A stretch of DNA of 64,000 bases from Burkholderia sp. SRS-W-2-2016 (lineage in GTDB: Bacteria > Pseudomonadota > Gammaproteobacteria > Burkholderiales > Burkholderiaceae): positions 246,721 to 310,720 of the forward strand of contig NZ_MSDV01000012.1 in assembly GCF_001931485.1 (NCBI RefSeq). Direction: 5' to 3'. Positions 6,968 through 16,268 of the stretch are shown here, piece by piece. The notes under the pieces were generated by a model. The model was not told where the DNA came from. It saw nothing but the letters and a program-made list of their open reading frames with translations, and made no database searches. How positions within the stretch are numbered: the first letter of the stretch is position 1; every line of letters begins with the position of its first letter. The position numbers were made by a program, and so were the translations under genes.

Positions 6968-9900
6968 TCAACCGGTATTGCGCAAGCCCGCCGCGATCCC
7001 GTTGATGCTCAAATGAATCCCGCGCCGCACGCGCGCATTCGTATCGCCCGCGCGATAGCGCTTGAGCAGTTCGACCTGCAGGTGATTGAGCGGGTCGAGA
7101 TACGGGAAGCGGTTCTTGATCGAACGCGCGAGCAGCGGGTTTTCCGCGAGCCGCTCGCCCTTGCCGGTGATCTCCGACAGCACCTTCGAGGTGCGCTCCC
7201 ATTCCGCGACGATCAGCTCGAACACGTGCTTGCGCAGCTTCTTGTCGGTGACGAGCGCCGCGTAGCGCGACGCGACCGCGAGGTCGGTCTTCGCGAGCAC
7301 CATGTCCATGTTCGACAGCAGGTTCGCAAAGAACGGCCAGCTCTTGTGCATCTTCTTCAGCGCCGCGAGCCGGCGGCCGCGTTCGGCGTCGGACGGCGCG
7401 CTGTCCAGATGTTCGGCGACCGCGCTGCCGAAGCCATACCAGCCGGTCAGCAGCAGCCGGCATTGACCCCACGAGAAGCCCCACGGAATCGCGCGCAGAT
7501 CTTCGATCTTGCGCTGCTTCGGATCCTGCAGCTTGCGCGACGCGGGCCGGCTACCGATGTTCAGCTCGGCGATTTCCGCGATCGGCGTCGACTCGAAGAA
7601 ATACTCCTTGAAGCCGGGCGTTTCGTAGACCAGCGCGCGATACGACGCCATCGCCGCGTCCGACAACTGCTGCATGGTTTCCTCGAACTGCGGCAGCTCG
7701 GCGGGCAAGTGGCTGTTCGGCAGCAGCGATGCTTCGAGCGTCGCGGCGACGACCGTTTCCAGATTGCGCCGGCCGATCTCCGGATTGGCGAACTTGCTGG
7801 CAATGACTTCGCCCTGTTCGGTCAACCGGATCTGACCGTCGACGGTGCCCGGCGGCTGCGACAGGATCGCCTGATAGGTCGGGCCGCCGCCGCGGCCGAC
7901 GGTGCCGCCACGGCCATGGAACAGCCGCAGTGTGATGCCGCGCTCGTTGAACAGCGACACCAGCGCGAGTTCCGCGCGGTACAGCTCCCAGTTCGAGGTC
8001 AGGAAGCCGCCGTCCTTGTTGCTGTCCGAGTAGCCGAGCATCACTTCCTGCTCGTTGCCCTGGTGTTCGATCAGCGCGCCGACGCCGGGCAGCGCGATCA
8101 GATCGCGCATGATGTGCGGCGCGTTGCGCAGATCGGGGATCGTCTCGAACAGCGGGATCACCATCAGGCCCGCGTGAGCCGGATCGTCGGGGTCGCCCAG
8201 ACGGCCGCGCAGCAAGCCGGTTTCCTTCTGCAGCAGCATCACTTCGACCAGATCGCTGACGGTCTCCGTGTGCGAAATGATGTAGTTGCGCACCGCGCGC
8301 GCGCCGAATTTCTCGCGCGTCACGCGCGCTTCTTCGAGCACGCCGAGCTCGCTCTTCACGAGGTCCGAGTACTCCGCGTACGGGATCCGCAGCGGCCGCG
8401 GTTGCGCGAGTTCGCGCAGCAGCACGGTCAGCTTGTCGGCTTCGGAGAGCGCCGCGTAATCGGCTTCGACGCCGGCGCGCTTCATCAGCTCGGCGATCAC
8501 CGCTTCGTGAATGTCGGAGCTTTGGCGCAGATCGATGCTGGCCAGATGGAAGCCGAACACCTCGGCCGCGCGCGCGAGCGGCGCGAGGCGCGGGGTGGCG
8601 AGCGGCGCTCCGTGATGCTCGGCGAGCGAATCCATCAGCACGTGCAGGTCGCGCACGAACTCGGCCGAGTCGTCGTACGGAATCGCCCGGATCGGCCCGG
8701 CGCCGCGGCCCGCGCTGCGCAGCGGCACGCTGCCTTCGCCCAGGCGCACCCGCGCGCTCGCGGCGAGCCGCGTGTACATGCCGATCAGCGCGCGGCGGTA
8801 CGGCTCGTCGGTGCGGTGCGGCGACTGGTCGGGCGAGATCGCCGCGAGTTCCTTCAGCGCATCGCTCGCGCCGGCCAGCAGGTTCGACACCGACAGTTCC
8901 GCGCCGAGCTTGTGCACCTGTTCCAGGTAGTGCTCGAAGATCACCGCGGCCTGGCGGGTGATCGCGTTTTCGAGCGTTTCGGCGGTCACGTTCGGATTGC
9001 CGTCGCGGTCGCCGCCGATCCAGCTGCCCATCTGGAAGAACGGCGGCAGGCGCGCTTCGAGGCCGTGCTCCTTCAGTGCCTCTTCGATGTCCGCGTACAG
9101 CGCCGGCAGCTCTTCGAGGAAGGTGCTGCGGTAGTACGACAGCGCGTTCTCGATTTCATCGGCGACGGTCAGACGCGCGTCGCGCAGCATCCGCGTCTGC
9201 CACAGCGACGTGACGCGCGCGCGCAGCATCGCTTCGTTGTGCGAGCGCTCGCGATGCGTGAGCGGCTGGTCGCGCTCGGCGAGCAGACGCGCGATGTCGT
9301 GCTGCGCATCGAGGATGCTCTTGCGCTGCACCTCGGTCGGGTGCGCGGTCAGCACCGGCATGATCAGCGCGTCGTTGAAGAACTGCTGCAACACCGGGGT
9401 CGCGGCCGCGCCGGCTTGCGCGAGCCGTTCGAGCGCGTGGGCGATCGTGCCCGGCTGCGACGCCGAGCCGGCCAGCGCGTGAATCCGGTGGCGGCGGTTG
9501 CGGTGACGGTCCTCGGCGATATTCGCGAGATGCGAGAAGTAGCTGAACGCGCGCACCACGCTGACCGTCTGCTCGGGCGTCAGCGAGCGCAGCTTTTTAT
9601 CGAGCGTCTGCGCGGCGGCGCTGTCGTCCTCGCGACGGAAGCGCACCGCGGTCTGGCGGATCGTCTCGACCACGTCGAATACCGCGTCGCCTTCCTGCTC
9701 GCGCAGCACGTCGCCGAGCAGACGCCCCAGATAGCGGATGTCCTGGAACAGCGGGTGGTCCTTGTTCTCGCGGGTGCGGGCGGGGGGCGATGCGGTTGCC
9801 GCTTCAGTTGCCGCTTCCGCTTCGGCGCTAGCCGGCACGGTCTCGACGGCGTTTTGCGGCACCGCTTGCAGCTTCGCCTTTTTCACGGCGCGCGGCGGCG

Positions 9901-10273
9901 CGGCCTCGCCGGCGAGCGCGTGGGTCTGCGCTTGCGTTGCGGCGGACGCGGCCTTGGCCGGTTTGCGCGCTTTGGCCGTGCCGGCTTCGGCGCTGGCGGC
10001 TTGCGCGGCCTTGCCGGCTTTGGCGGTTTTCTTCGGCTTGTCCGTCTTGACGGGCACCGAGGTTTGCGCGGATTTCGTGGCCTTGGCGGCGAGCGTGCGC
10101 TGGCCGCTGCGGGTGGTCGCGCGGTCGGCGGCGGCCGGCGGCGTGCCGGGCGCGGCAGAGGCGGTGCCGGCGGCAGCGTCGGCGTGGGCGGCGGATGCCG
10201 CGGCGTCGGCCGGGCGAGCGGTGGGCGAAGCAGTGTTGCGGCGCGCGGCGCGCGCCGATCCGGAAGACGTCAC
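6968..10273 (-). CDS. ppc: Phosphoenolpyruvate carboxylase with long low-complexity N-terminus
   Basis: About 1101 residues. Residues ~190 to the end are a normal PEP carboxylase, which makes oxaloacetate from PEP and bicarbonate to refill the TCA cycle. Signatures: [13 protein letters not shown] (catalytic His), [40 protein letters not shown], and the C-terminal NTG needed for allosteric regulation. The first ~185 residues are Ala/Lys/Pro/Thr-rich and include [13 protein letters not shown], resembling histone-H1-like tails; usual family length is about 880-1000. The start is GTG at 10273 ([14 protein letters not shown]): GAGGAAA lies 7 bases upstream, and no Met codon occurs between it and the catalytic core. 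It is divergent from hemC. Confidence 0.93.
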   Translation of the reverse strand: MTSSGSARAARRNTASPTARPADAAASAAHADAAAGTASAAPGTPPAAADRATTRSGQRTLAAKATKSAQTSVPVKTDKPKKTAKAGKAAQAASAEAGTAKARKPAKAASAATQAQTHALAGEAAPPRAVKKAKLQAVPQNAVETVPASAEAEAATEAATASPPARTRENKDHPLFQDIRYLGRLLGDVLREQEGDAVFDVVETIRQTAVRFRREDDSAAAQTLDKKLRSLTPEQTVSVVRAFSYFSHLANIAEDRHRNRRHRIHALAGSASQPGTIAHALERLAQAGAAATPVLQQFFNDALIMPVLTAHPTEVQRKSILDAQHDIARLLAERDQPLTHRERSHNEAMLRARVTSLWQTRMLRDARLTVADEIENALSYYRSTFLEELPALYADIEEALKEHGLEARLPPFFQMGSWIGGDRDGNPNVTAETLENAITRQAAVIFEHYLEQVHKLGAELSVSNLLAGASDALKELAAISPDQSPHRTDEPYRRALIGMYTRLAASARVRLGEGSVPLRSAGRGAGPIRAIPYDDSAEFVRDLHVLMDSLAEHHGAPLATPRLAPLARAAEVFGFHLASIDLRQSSDIHEAVIAELMKRAGVEADYAALSEADKLTVLLRELAQPRPLRIPYAEYSDLVKSELGVLEEARVTREKFGARAVRNYIISHTETVSDLVEVMLLQKETGLLRGRLGDPDDPAHAGLMVIPLFETIPDLRNAPHIMRDLIALPGVGALIEHQGNEQEVMLGYSDSNKDGGFLTSNWELYRAELALVSLFNERGITLRLFHGRGGTVGRGGGPTYQAILSQPPGTVDGQIRLTEQGEVIASKFANPEIGRRNLETVVAATLEASLLPNSHLPAELPQFEETMQQLSDAAMASYRALVYETPGFKEYFFESTPIAEIAELNIGSRPASRKLQDPKQRKIEDLRAIPWGFSWGQCRLLLTGWYGFGSAVAEHLDSAPSDAERGRRLAALKKMHKSWPFFANLLSNMDMVLAKTDLAVASRYAALVTDKKLRKHVFELIVAEWERTSKVLSEITGKGERLAENPLLARSIKNRFPYLDPLNHLQVELLKRYRAGDTNARVRRGIHLSINGIAAGLRNTG

Positions 10274-10303
10274 GATGGGTTTCCTCGGGGAAGCCTGTTG
10301 ATT

Positions 10304-10380
10304 GATGAACTGCGACTGCGGAACTGCAACCAGCAACTGCAACGTGAACTGCATGCAACGGGACTGCGAAGGGACTGCCG
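10304..10380 (-). repeat. GCAGTT-rich leader of ppc
   Basis: On the minus strand the hexamer GCAGTT or GCAGTC recurs about seven times in under 80 bases directly before the ppc ribosome site, several copies 12-13 bases apart. The 10274-10760 interval between ppc and hemC has no gene; this repeated leader is its only clear structure. Confidence 0.5.
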
Positions 10381-10760
10381 GCGCGGCGAGACGAAAGCAA
10401 TCCGCAAGGATAACGATCGAAGCACCGTGCACCGCGCGCGTGCAAGCGGCCGCGCAATGCCGCGAAACCGATAGAGGAGAAGGGAGCCGGCGAGGCCACC
10501 GGCCCGCACCGAATGCGTTGAGTGTGCCGCGAAAGCACGTTACGCCGCACTGCATCATCCCGCAAACCGCCGCGCGGTGCGCGAACGACCGTACGTGGCA
10601 AGCCGGGACTGGGGGTCTTCGCCTGTGACGCGAAGCCCGTCTCCTCCGTCGATACCGCTTTAGCACGGGCACCTTTGCATACCCCGCCAATACAAGGGCG
10701 CAAGCAAAGGCGCGTGCTAACATTGATTGTTATTCCATCCCGAATTCAAGCAGCAAGCCA

Positions 10761-11777
10761 ATGAATACCGAGACGTTTTCCGCGCCACCCCACACGCTGG
10801 TCATAGCGTCGCGAGAGAGCCGCCTTGCCATGTGGCAGGCCGAGCATGTGCGATGTGCGCTGCACAAATTATATCCATCTTGTGACGTAAAAATCCTCGG
10901 AATGACGACACGGGGGGATCAGATTCTGGACCGTACGTTGTCGAAGGTCGGCGGCAAGGGTCTGTTCGTCAAGGAACTCGAAGCCGCGCTCGCCGACGGC
11001 CGCGCGCATCTCGCGGTGCATTCGCTGAAAGACGTGCCGATGGAACTGCCGGAAGGCTTCGCGCTGTCGGCGATCATGGAACGCGAGGACCCGCGCGACG
11101 CGCTGGTCTCCAATCAGTACGAGTCGCTCGCCGCGCTGCCGGCCGGCGCGGTGGTCGGCACCTCGAGCCTGCGCCGCGAAGCGATGCTGCGGATGCGTTA
11201 TCCGCATCTCGAAGTGCGGCCGTTGCGCGGCAATCTGGATACCCGGCTCGGCAAGCTCGATCGCGGCGATTACGCGGCGATCATTCTGGCCGCCGCCGGT
11301 CTGAAGCGGCTCGGTCTGGCCGAGCGAATCCGCGCGCTGCTCGATCCCGAAGACAGCCTGCCGGCCGCGGGGCAGGGCGCGCTCGGCATCGAAATTCGCG
11401 CCGATCGCGCGGACGTCGCCGCGTGGCTCGCGCCGCTGCATCACCCGCACACGGCGGCGGCCGTCGAAGCCGAGCGGATGGTCTCGCGCGCGCTTGGCGG
11501 CAGCTGCGAAGTGCCGCTCGGCGCGCACGCCACGTGGCACGACGGCGCGCTGCATCTGCGCGGCATCGTCGCGACGCCGGACGGTCAGCGCGTGCTGAGC
11601 GCGCAGGCGTCGTCGCCGGCGCCGAACGTCGAGCGCGCGCTCGCGCTGGGCAAGGAGGTCGCCGACGCGCTGGTGCAGCAGGGCGCGCTCGAAATCGTGC
11701 GCGCGCTGAGCACCGCGAGCGGTCCCGCCGCGGGCGCGGCAACCCCGTCCGCGCCCGGCGCGGCGACCGGCGAGTGA
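10761..11777 (+). CDS. hemC: Porphobilinogen deaminase (hydroxymethylbilane synthase)
   Basis: 338 residues, with the family core (~310) plus an Ala/Pro-rich C-terminal tail. It polymerises four porphobilinogens into hydroxymethylbilane in haem biosynthesis. Seen: [51 protein letters not shown], and GTSSLRRE for the substrate arginines. The dipyrromethane-cofactor cysteine is at about residue 249 in [13 protein letters not shown]. The stop overlaps the hemD start in an ATGA junction, so hemC and hemDX are translationally coupled. Divergent from ppc with ~490 bases between, which should hold both promoters. Confidence 0.97.
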   Translation: MNTETFSAPPHTLVIASRESRLAMWQAEHVRCALHKLYPSCDVKILGMTTRGDQILDRTLSKVGGKGLFVKELEAALADGRAHLAVHSLKDVPMELPEGFALSAIMEREDPRDALVSNQYESLAALPAGAVVGTSSLRREAMLRMRYPHLEVRPLRGNLDTRLGKLDRGDYAAIILAAAGLKRLGLAERIRALLDPEDSLPAAGQGALGIEIRADRADVAAWLAPLHHPHTAAAVEAERMVSRALGGSCEVPLGAHATWHDGALHLRGIVATPDGQRVLSAQASSPAPNVERALALGKEVADALVQQGALEIVRALSTASGPAAGAATPSAPGAATGE

Positions 11778-13783
11778 TGAGCGCCGCCACCCCGGACCGG
11801 GCGCCCTTCACGGTCGTGATCACACGGCCGGCGGGTCAGTCGAGCGAGCTGGTCGAACAGCTCGAAGCGGCCGGCCTCGCAACCCTCGACTTCCCGTTGA
11901 TCGACATCGCCCCGGTGGCCGACGACGCGCCGTTGTGCGACGCGCTCGCGTCGCTCGAACGCTATGCGCTGGTCGTATTCGTGTCGCCGAACGCGGTCGA
12001 TCACGCGTTTGCCCGCCACGACGCGATCTGGCCGCATGCGCTGCCGATCGGCGTAGTCGGTCCCGGCAGCGTGCGCGCGCTCGAGCGCCACGGGATCGCC
12101 GCGCCCGAACATCGGGTAATCAGCCCGGCCGCCGGCGCTGACGACGAATCCACCAGCTTCGACTCCGAGAGCCTGTACACGGCGCTGGAGGCCGCATTCG
12201 GCGAGGCCGGCTTCGAAGGCAGGCGCGTGCTGATCGTGCGCGGCGACGGCGGCCGCGAATGGCTCGCCGAGCGGCTGCGCGAAGCGGGCGCCGAGGTCGA
12301 CACGGTCGCCGCCTACCGGCGGATCGTGCCGGAGCCGTCGATCGGTGCATGGGCGCGCGTGCACGAACTGCTCGCCGGCGCGCCGCATGTGTGGCTTCTG
12401 ACCAGCTCCGAAGGCGTGCGCAACCTGCAGGAACTCGCGCACGACCACCTGACCGCCGGCGAGATCGCGCAACTGAAACACGCGCCGCTCGTCACGCCGC
12501 ACCCGCGTATCGCGCAGACCGCGCGGGCATTGGGTTTTGATAGGATTACGGTGTCCGGCGCGGGCGACGAGCGGATCGTGCGCGCCGTCGTCGAACTCGT
12601 TGCCGCCGTGCCGACCGTCGTACCACCGGTATCGTCCAACCCGGCTCATTCACCGGCTAAATCACGCATGACTGAAACGAACGCATCCACGAACGCCTCA
12701 CCCCAGCCGTCCGCAACCGCACCGTTGCCGCCGAATCAACCCTTCACGCCGTACGAAGCGCAAAAGCGCAAAAGCGCGAGCGGACCGCTGCTGTGGCTGG
12801 TCATCGTGGTGATCGCGTGCGCGGCGGGCGTGGGCGGCTATGCGCTGAACCGCAAGGTGGTGCGTACCGAGCAGCAGCTCACGCAGCGTCAGCAGGCCAA
12901 CGACACGCAGGCCAACGAACTGCGCATCAAGATGGAACAGGCGCTCGCCACCGTGCATCAATCGGACTCGCAGGTCGCGCAGCTCGAAGGCAAGCTCGCC
13001 GACGCGCAAGCCGCGCAACAGGCGCTGCAACAGCAGTACGCGGATCTCGCGCGCAATCGCGAAGACTGGACGCTTGCTGAAGTCGGCCAGATGCTGTCGG
13101 CGGCGAGCCAGCAGTTGCAACTGACCGGCAACACCCAGCTCGCGCTGTTCGCGCTGCAAAGCGCCGACACGCGACTCGCGGCATCGGACAGCCCGCAGGC
13201 GGTCGCGGTGCGCAAGGCGATCGCGCTGGACATCGACAAACTGAAGGCCGCGCCGTCCACCGACCTGACCGGCCTCGCGATCAAACTCGACAACGCGATC
13301 GACCACGTCGACAGCCTGCCGCTGTCCGGCGAAGCGCCGATCCCGCATGCCACGCCGCACGCGGCCTCGTGGGCCGACACCGCGAAGGTCGCCGCCGCGA
13401 CCGGCAAGCCGCGCTGGGAAGTGTGGTTCGACGCAGTCACGCACGGCATCGGCGATCAGTTGAAGAGCCTCGTGCAGGTGCGCCGGATCGATAACGCCGA
13501 CGCGATGCTGACCACGCCCGATCAGGGTTACTTCGTGCGGCAGAACCTGAAGCTGCGTCTGCTGTCCGCGCGCCTCGCGCTGCTGTCGCGCAACCAGAGC
13601 ACGCTGAAGTCCGATCTGCAGGCCGCCGAGGCGTCGCTGACGCGTTACTTCGACGCGTCGTCGAAAGACACGCAGACGGTCATCGATCTGGTCAAACAGG
13701 TGGACGCCGGTTCGGCCGCGGTCGCATTGCCGAACCTCGACACGAGCCTGCAGGCCGTCAATCAATACCGGAACCGGGGTTAA
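11777..13783 (+). CDS. hemD: Uroporphyrinogen-III synthase fused to HemX membrane protein
   Basis: One open frame of 668 residues. Residues 1-~265 are a HemD domain (FTVVITRPAGQSSELVEQLEAAG, VFVSPNAVDHAF, RVLIVRGDGGREWLAERLREAGAEV, VWLLTSSEGVRNL), which cyclises hydroxymethylbilane to uroporphyrinogen III. Residues ~300-668 are HemX-like: a Pro/Asn linker, one membrane helix near 335-357 (LLWLVIVVIACAAGVGGYAL), then a coiled coil (RTEQQLTQRQQANDTQ...) and a helical periplasmic domain. The fusion is known in Burkholderia. An internal ATG at 12668 (MTETNAST) marks where a separate hemX would start. ATGA overlap with hemC; 2-base gap to hemY. Confidence 0.93.
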   Translation: MSAATPDRAPFTVVITRPAGQSSELVEQLEAAGLATLDFPLIDIAPVADDAPLCDALASLERYALVVFVSPNAVDHAFARHDAIWPHALPIGVVGPGSVRALERHGIAAPEHRVISPAAGADDESTSFDSESLYTALEAAFGEAGFEGRRVLIVRGDGGREWLAERLREAGAEVDTVAAYRRIVPEPSIGAWARVHELLAGAPHVWLLTSSEGVRNLQELAHDHLTAGEIAQLKHAPLVTPHPRIAQTARALGFDRITVSGAGDERIVRAVVELVAAVPTVVPPVSSNPAHSPAKSRMTETNASTNASPQPSATAPLPPNQPFTPYEAQKRKSASGPLLWLVIVVIACAAGVGGYALNRKVVRTEQQLTQRQQANDTQANELRIKMEQALATVHQSDSQVAQLEGKLADAQAAQQALQQQYADLARNREDWTLAEVGQMLSAASQQLQLTGNTQLALFALQSADTRLAASDSPQAVAVRKAIALDIDKLKAAPSTDLTGLAIKLDNAIDHVDSLPLSGEAPIPHATPHAASWADTAKVAAATGKPRWEVWFDAVTHGIGDQLKSLVQVRRIDNADAMLTTPDQGYFVRQNLKLRLLSARLALLSRNQSTLKSDLQAAEASLTRYFDASSKDTQTVIDLVKQVDAGSAAVALPNLDTSLQAVNQYRNRG

Positions 13784-13785
13784 TC

Positions 13786-14976
13786 ATGGCGATCCGGGGA
13801 CTTCTTTGGCTCGCGGCGCTATTCGCCATCGCGGTGCTGCTCGCGGTCGGCGGCCGCTTCGACGCCGGCCAGATCATGCTGATCTATCCGCCGTACCGCG
13901 TCGACATGTCGTTGAATCTGTTCGTCGTCGGGCTGGTGGTGCTGTTCATCGTGCTGTATGCGCTGCTGCGGATCATCCGCAACATCTGGCGCATGCCGCA
14001 GCGGGTCGCCGCGTATCGCGCGCGCCAGCGCGTGGCGAAGGCGCATGCGGCGCTGCGCGACGCGATCGGCAACCTGTACGCGGGGCGTTTCTCGCGCGCG
14101 GAAAAGGCCGCGAAGAACGCGCTTGCGAACGGCGACAACAAGGGCGCGGCCGGTTTGATCGCGGCCACCGCCGCGCATCGGATGCATGAATACGGGCGGC
14201 GCGACGAATGGCTCTCGCAGATCGACGACGCCGACTGGCAGGACGCGCGCCTGATGGCCACCGCCGACATGCGCGCGGATGGCCGCGACGCCGACGGCGC
14301 GCTGACTGCGTTGACCGAAATGCAATCGCAGGGCGCGCGCCGGATTCACGCGCAGCAGATCACGCTGCGCGCGCAGCAGCAGCTGAAGAACTGGAGCGAA
14401 GTGCTGAAGCTCGTGAAGATGCTGGAAAAGCGCGAGGCGATTCACCCGGCGGTCGCGGTGCGGCTGCGCCAGCAGGCGGCGGAAAACCTGCTGCGCGACC
14501 GGCGTCACAACGCGGACGCGCTGCTCGAACTGTGGAGTTCACTGTCCGCTTCCGAGCGTCATTCGCCGCGTCTGGCCGATGTCGCCGCCGAATTGCTGGT
14601 CGCGCTGAACCGGCCGCAGGACGCGCGCAAGATCGTCGAGGAAGCGCTGGCGCAGAACTGGGATGCGCGTCTGTTGCGACGCTATCCGGACACCGCCGCC
14701 GGCGACGCGCTGCCGCTGATCCAGAAGGCCGAGGCATGGCAGAAGGACCGGCCGGAAGATGCCGACCTGATGTTCGCGCTGGGCCGCCTGTGTCTGCATC
14801 AGCAGTTGTGGGGCAAGGCGCAGTCGTTCCTCGAACGCGCGCTGAAGCTGGCCGACAACGAAACGCTGAAGATCCGTTCGCATCGCGCGCTGGCCCGTCT
14901 GCATGAGCAGCTCGGCGATACCGACAAGGCTAGCCAGCACTACCGGGAAAGCGCGTTGTCGATGAACGTGACGTGA
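13786..14976 (+). CDS. hemY: HemY protein (haem operon TPR membrane protein)
   Basis: 396 residues, the usual HemY length. It begins with two predicted membrane helices (residues ~4-20 LLWLAALFAIAVLLAVGG and ~41-62 NLFVVGLVVLFIVLYALLRII), followed by the family segment RNIWRMPQRVAAYRARQRVAKAHAALRDAIGNLYAGRFSRAEKAA and a C-terminal TPR-like helical array. It is a proteobacterial inner-membrane protein encoded with hemCDX whose biochemical role in tetrapyrrole synthesis is unsettled; it is not the oxidase called HemY in Bacillus. It lies 2 bases after hemDX and ends the operon, with a strong terminator 80 bases downstream. Confidence 0.93.
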   Translation: MAIRGLLWLAALFAIAVLLAVGGRFDAGQIMLIYPPYRVDMSLNLFVVGLVVLFIVLYALLRIIRNIWRMPQRVAAYRARQRVAKAHAALRDAIGNLYAGRFSRAEKAAKNALANGDNKGAAGLIAATAAHRMHEYGRRDEWLSQIDDADWQDARLMATADMRADGRDADGALTALTEMQSQGARRIHAQQITLRAQQQLKNWSEVLKLVKMLEKREAIHPAVAVRLRQQAAENLLRDRRHNADALLELWSSLSASERHSPRLADVAAELLVALNRPQDARKIVEEALAQNWDARLLRRYPDTAAGDALPLIQKAEAWQKDRPEDADLMFALGRLCLHQQLWGKAQSFLERALKLADNETLKIRSHRALARLHEQLGDTDKASQHYRESALSMNVT

Positions 14977-15056
14977 TGGTGGCTTGCAGTTAGTGATGCG
15001 TCTGAAGGCGACGCGCGGTTCTGAAACCGCCGCGGATCGCTAGCAATCTCCAGAGA

Positions 15057-15088
15057 ATGGCCGCAGCCGATGCTGCGGCCATTTTTTT
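15057..15088 (+). terminator. Intrinsic terminator of the hemC-hemDX-hemY operon
   Basis: Perfect 11-bp stem ATGGCCGCAGC-CGAT-GCTGCGGCCAT followed by seven T residues. Confidence 0.95.
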
Positions 15089-15314
15089 CGCGCTCGTTCT
15101 TTCTTCCTTCCTTCCGCCGGCAACGCCCGTCGACCGTAAACCCCGTGAAATATCCATAGCGGCGACACAAGCGTGATCTATCATCAAAAGTTGTGAGTAA
15201 TACGACTGCGGTTGCGATGCTGCCTGACCGGCCCCCAGTTCCGCAATGCTTCAACGGCCCGGACGGCAATCCGCGAATCGCGCGATCGAGTGCAGATGGC
15301 GTGGAGGAAGGGCG

Positions 15315-16268
15315 ATGGTTCGCACAGAAATCCTGGATGCGCTGCGTCCGTACACGGAGCCGTTTCGCGTCACCCGAGGCGATGAGTTCTTCCTGAAGGA
15401 TTTCGATCCCGGCGATACGCTGGGACTCAAGATGCATAAGGAAGAGGCGGTGCAACTGCTGCAGCGCGGCTCGAAGTGGCTCGCGATGGAGCAGGAAATT
15501 CTCTATGCGCAGGATTCGTGGTCCGTGCTGCTGGTGTTTCAGGCGATGGACGCGGCCGGCAAGGACGGCACGATCAAGCACGTGATGTCGCGCGTCAATC
15601 CACAGGGCTGCGAGGTCGTGTCGTTCAAGCAGCCGTCGGCCGAAGACCTCGCCCACGACTTCCTGTGGCGTTATCACGTGAACGCGCCGCGGCGCGGCAA
15701 GATCGGTATCTTCAATCGTTCGTACTACGAGGAAGTGCTGGTCGTGCGCGTGCATCAGCATCTGCTCGACGCGCAGAAGCTGCCGCCCGCGCGGCCCGGC
15801 ACCGATCTCTGGCAGGAGCGGCTCGCCGACATCGCGCGCTTCGAGGACTATCTGACGCGCCAGGGCGTGGTCATCCTCAAGTTCTATCTGAACCTGTCGC
15901 GCGGCGAGCAGAAAAAGCGCTTCATGGAACGTCTCGACAAGCCCGACAAGCAGTGGAAGTTTTCCGCCGCGGACATTCGCGAGCGTCGTTACTGGGACGA
16001 CTACATGCACGCGTACGAGGAGACGATTCGCGCGACCGCCAGCGAGGCGGCGCCGTGGTTCGTCGTGCCCGCCGACAATAAACCGTTCACGCGCCTGGTC
16101 GTCGCGGCGGCGATCGTCGAGGCGGTCGAGAAGCTCGACCTTGAATATCCGCGGGCGACGCAACAGCAGCTCGACGATCTCGCCGTGGCGCGCGATGAAC
16201 TGAATGCCGAAGAAGGGCAACCGCAACCGCAACACCGCAACCGGAGAGACGAGGATGAGCGCAGTTGA
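15315..16268 (+). CDS. Polyphosphate kinase 2 family nucleotide phosphotransferase
   Basis: 317 residues of the PPK2 P-loop kinase family, which transfers phosphate between polyphosphate and nucleotides (AMP, ADP or GDP depending on class). Seen: Walker A-like QAMDAAGKDGTIKHVM, HDFLWRYHVNAPRRGKIGIFNRSYYEEVLVVRVH (Walker B and lid region), RFEDYLTRQGVVILKFYLNLSRGEQKKRFMERL, and WKFSAADIRERRYWDDYMHAYEE. Single-domain form. The start at 15315 follows GGAGG/GGAAG; longer upstream frames lack a site. The 3' end overlaps the next gene by 14 bases, so the two are almost certainly co-translated. Class cannot be fixed without alignment. Confidence 0.9.
   Translation: MVRTEILDALRPYTEPFRVTRGDEFFLKDFDPGDTLGLKMHKEEAVQLLQRGSKWLAMEQEILYAQDSWSVLLVFQAMDAAGKDGTIKHVMSRVNPQGCEVVSFKQPSAEDLAHDFLWRYHVNAPRRGKIGIFNRSYYEEVLVVRVHQHLLDAQKLPPARPGTDLWQERLADIARFEDYLTRQGVVILKFYLNLSRGEQKKRFMERLDKPDKQWKFSAADIRERRYWDDYMHAYEETIRATASEAAPWFVVPADNKPFTRLVVAAAIVEAVEKLDLEYPRATQQQLDDLAVARDELNAEEGQPQPQHRNRRDEDERS

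Noticed and set aside
7013..10474. Very long plus-strand open frame (about 1150 codons) opposite ppc
   Set aside because: It is the antisense shadow of a GC-rich gene: Arg/Ala/His-rich with no motif, and ppc motifs are complete on the other strand.
12668..13783. Separate hemX gene
   Set aside because: The frame is continuous with hemD, with no stop between them; the Met at 12668 has no ribosome site. Treated as a HemD-HemX fusion.
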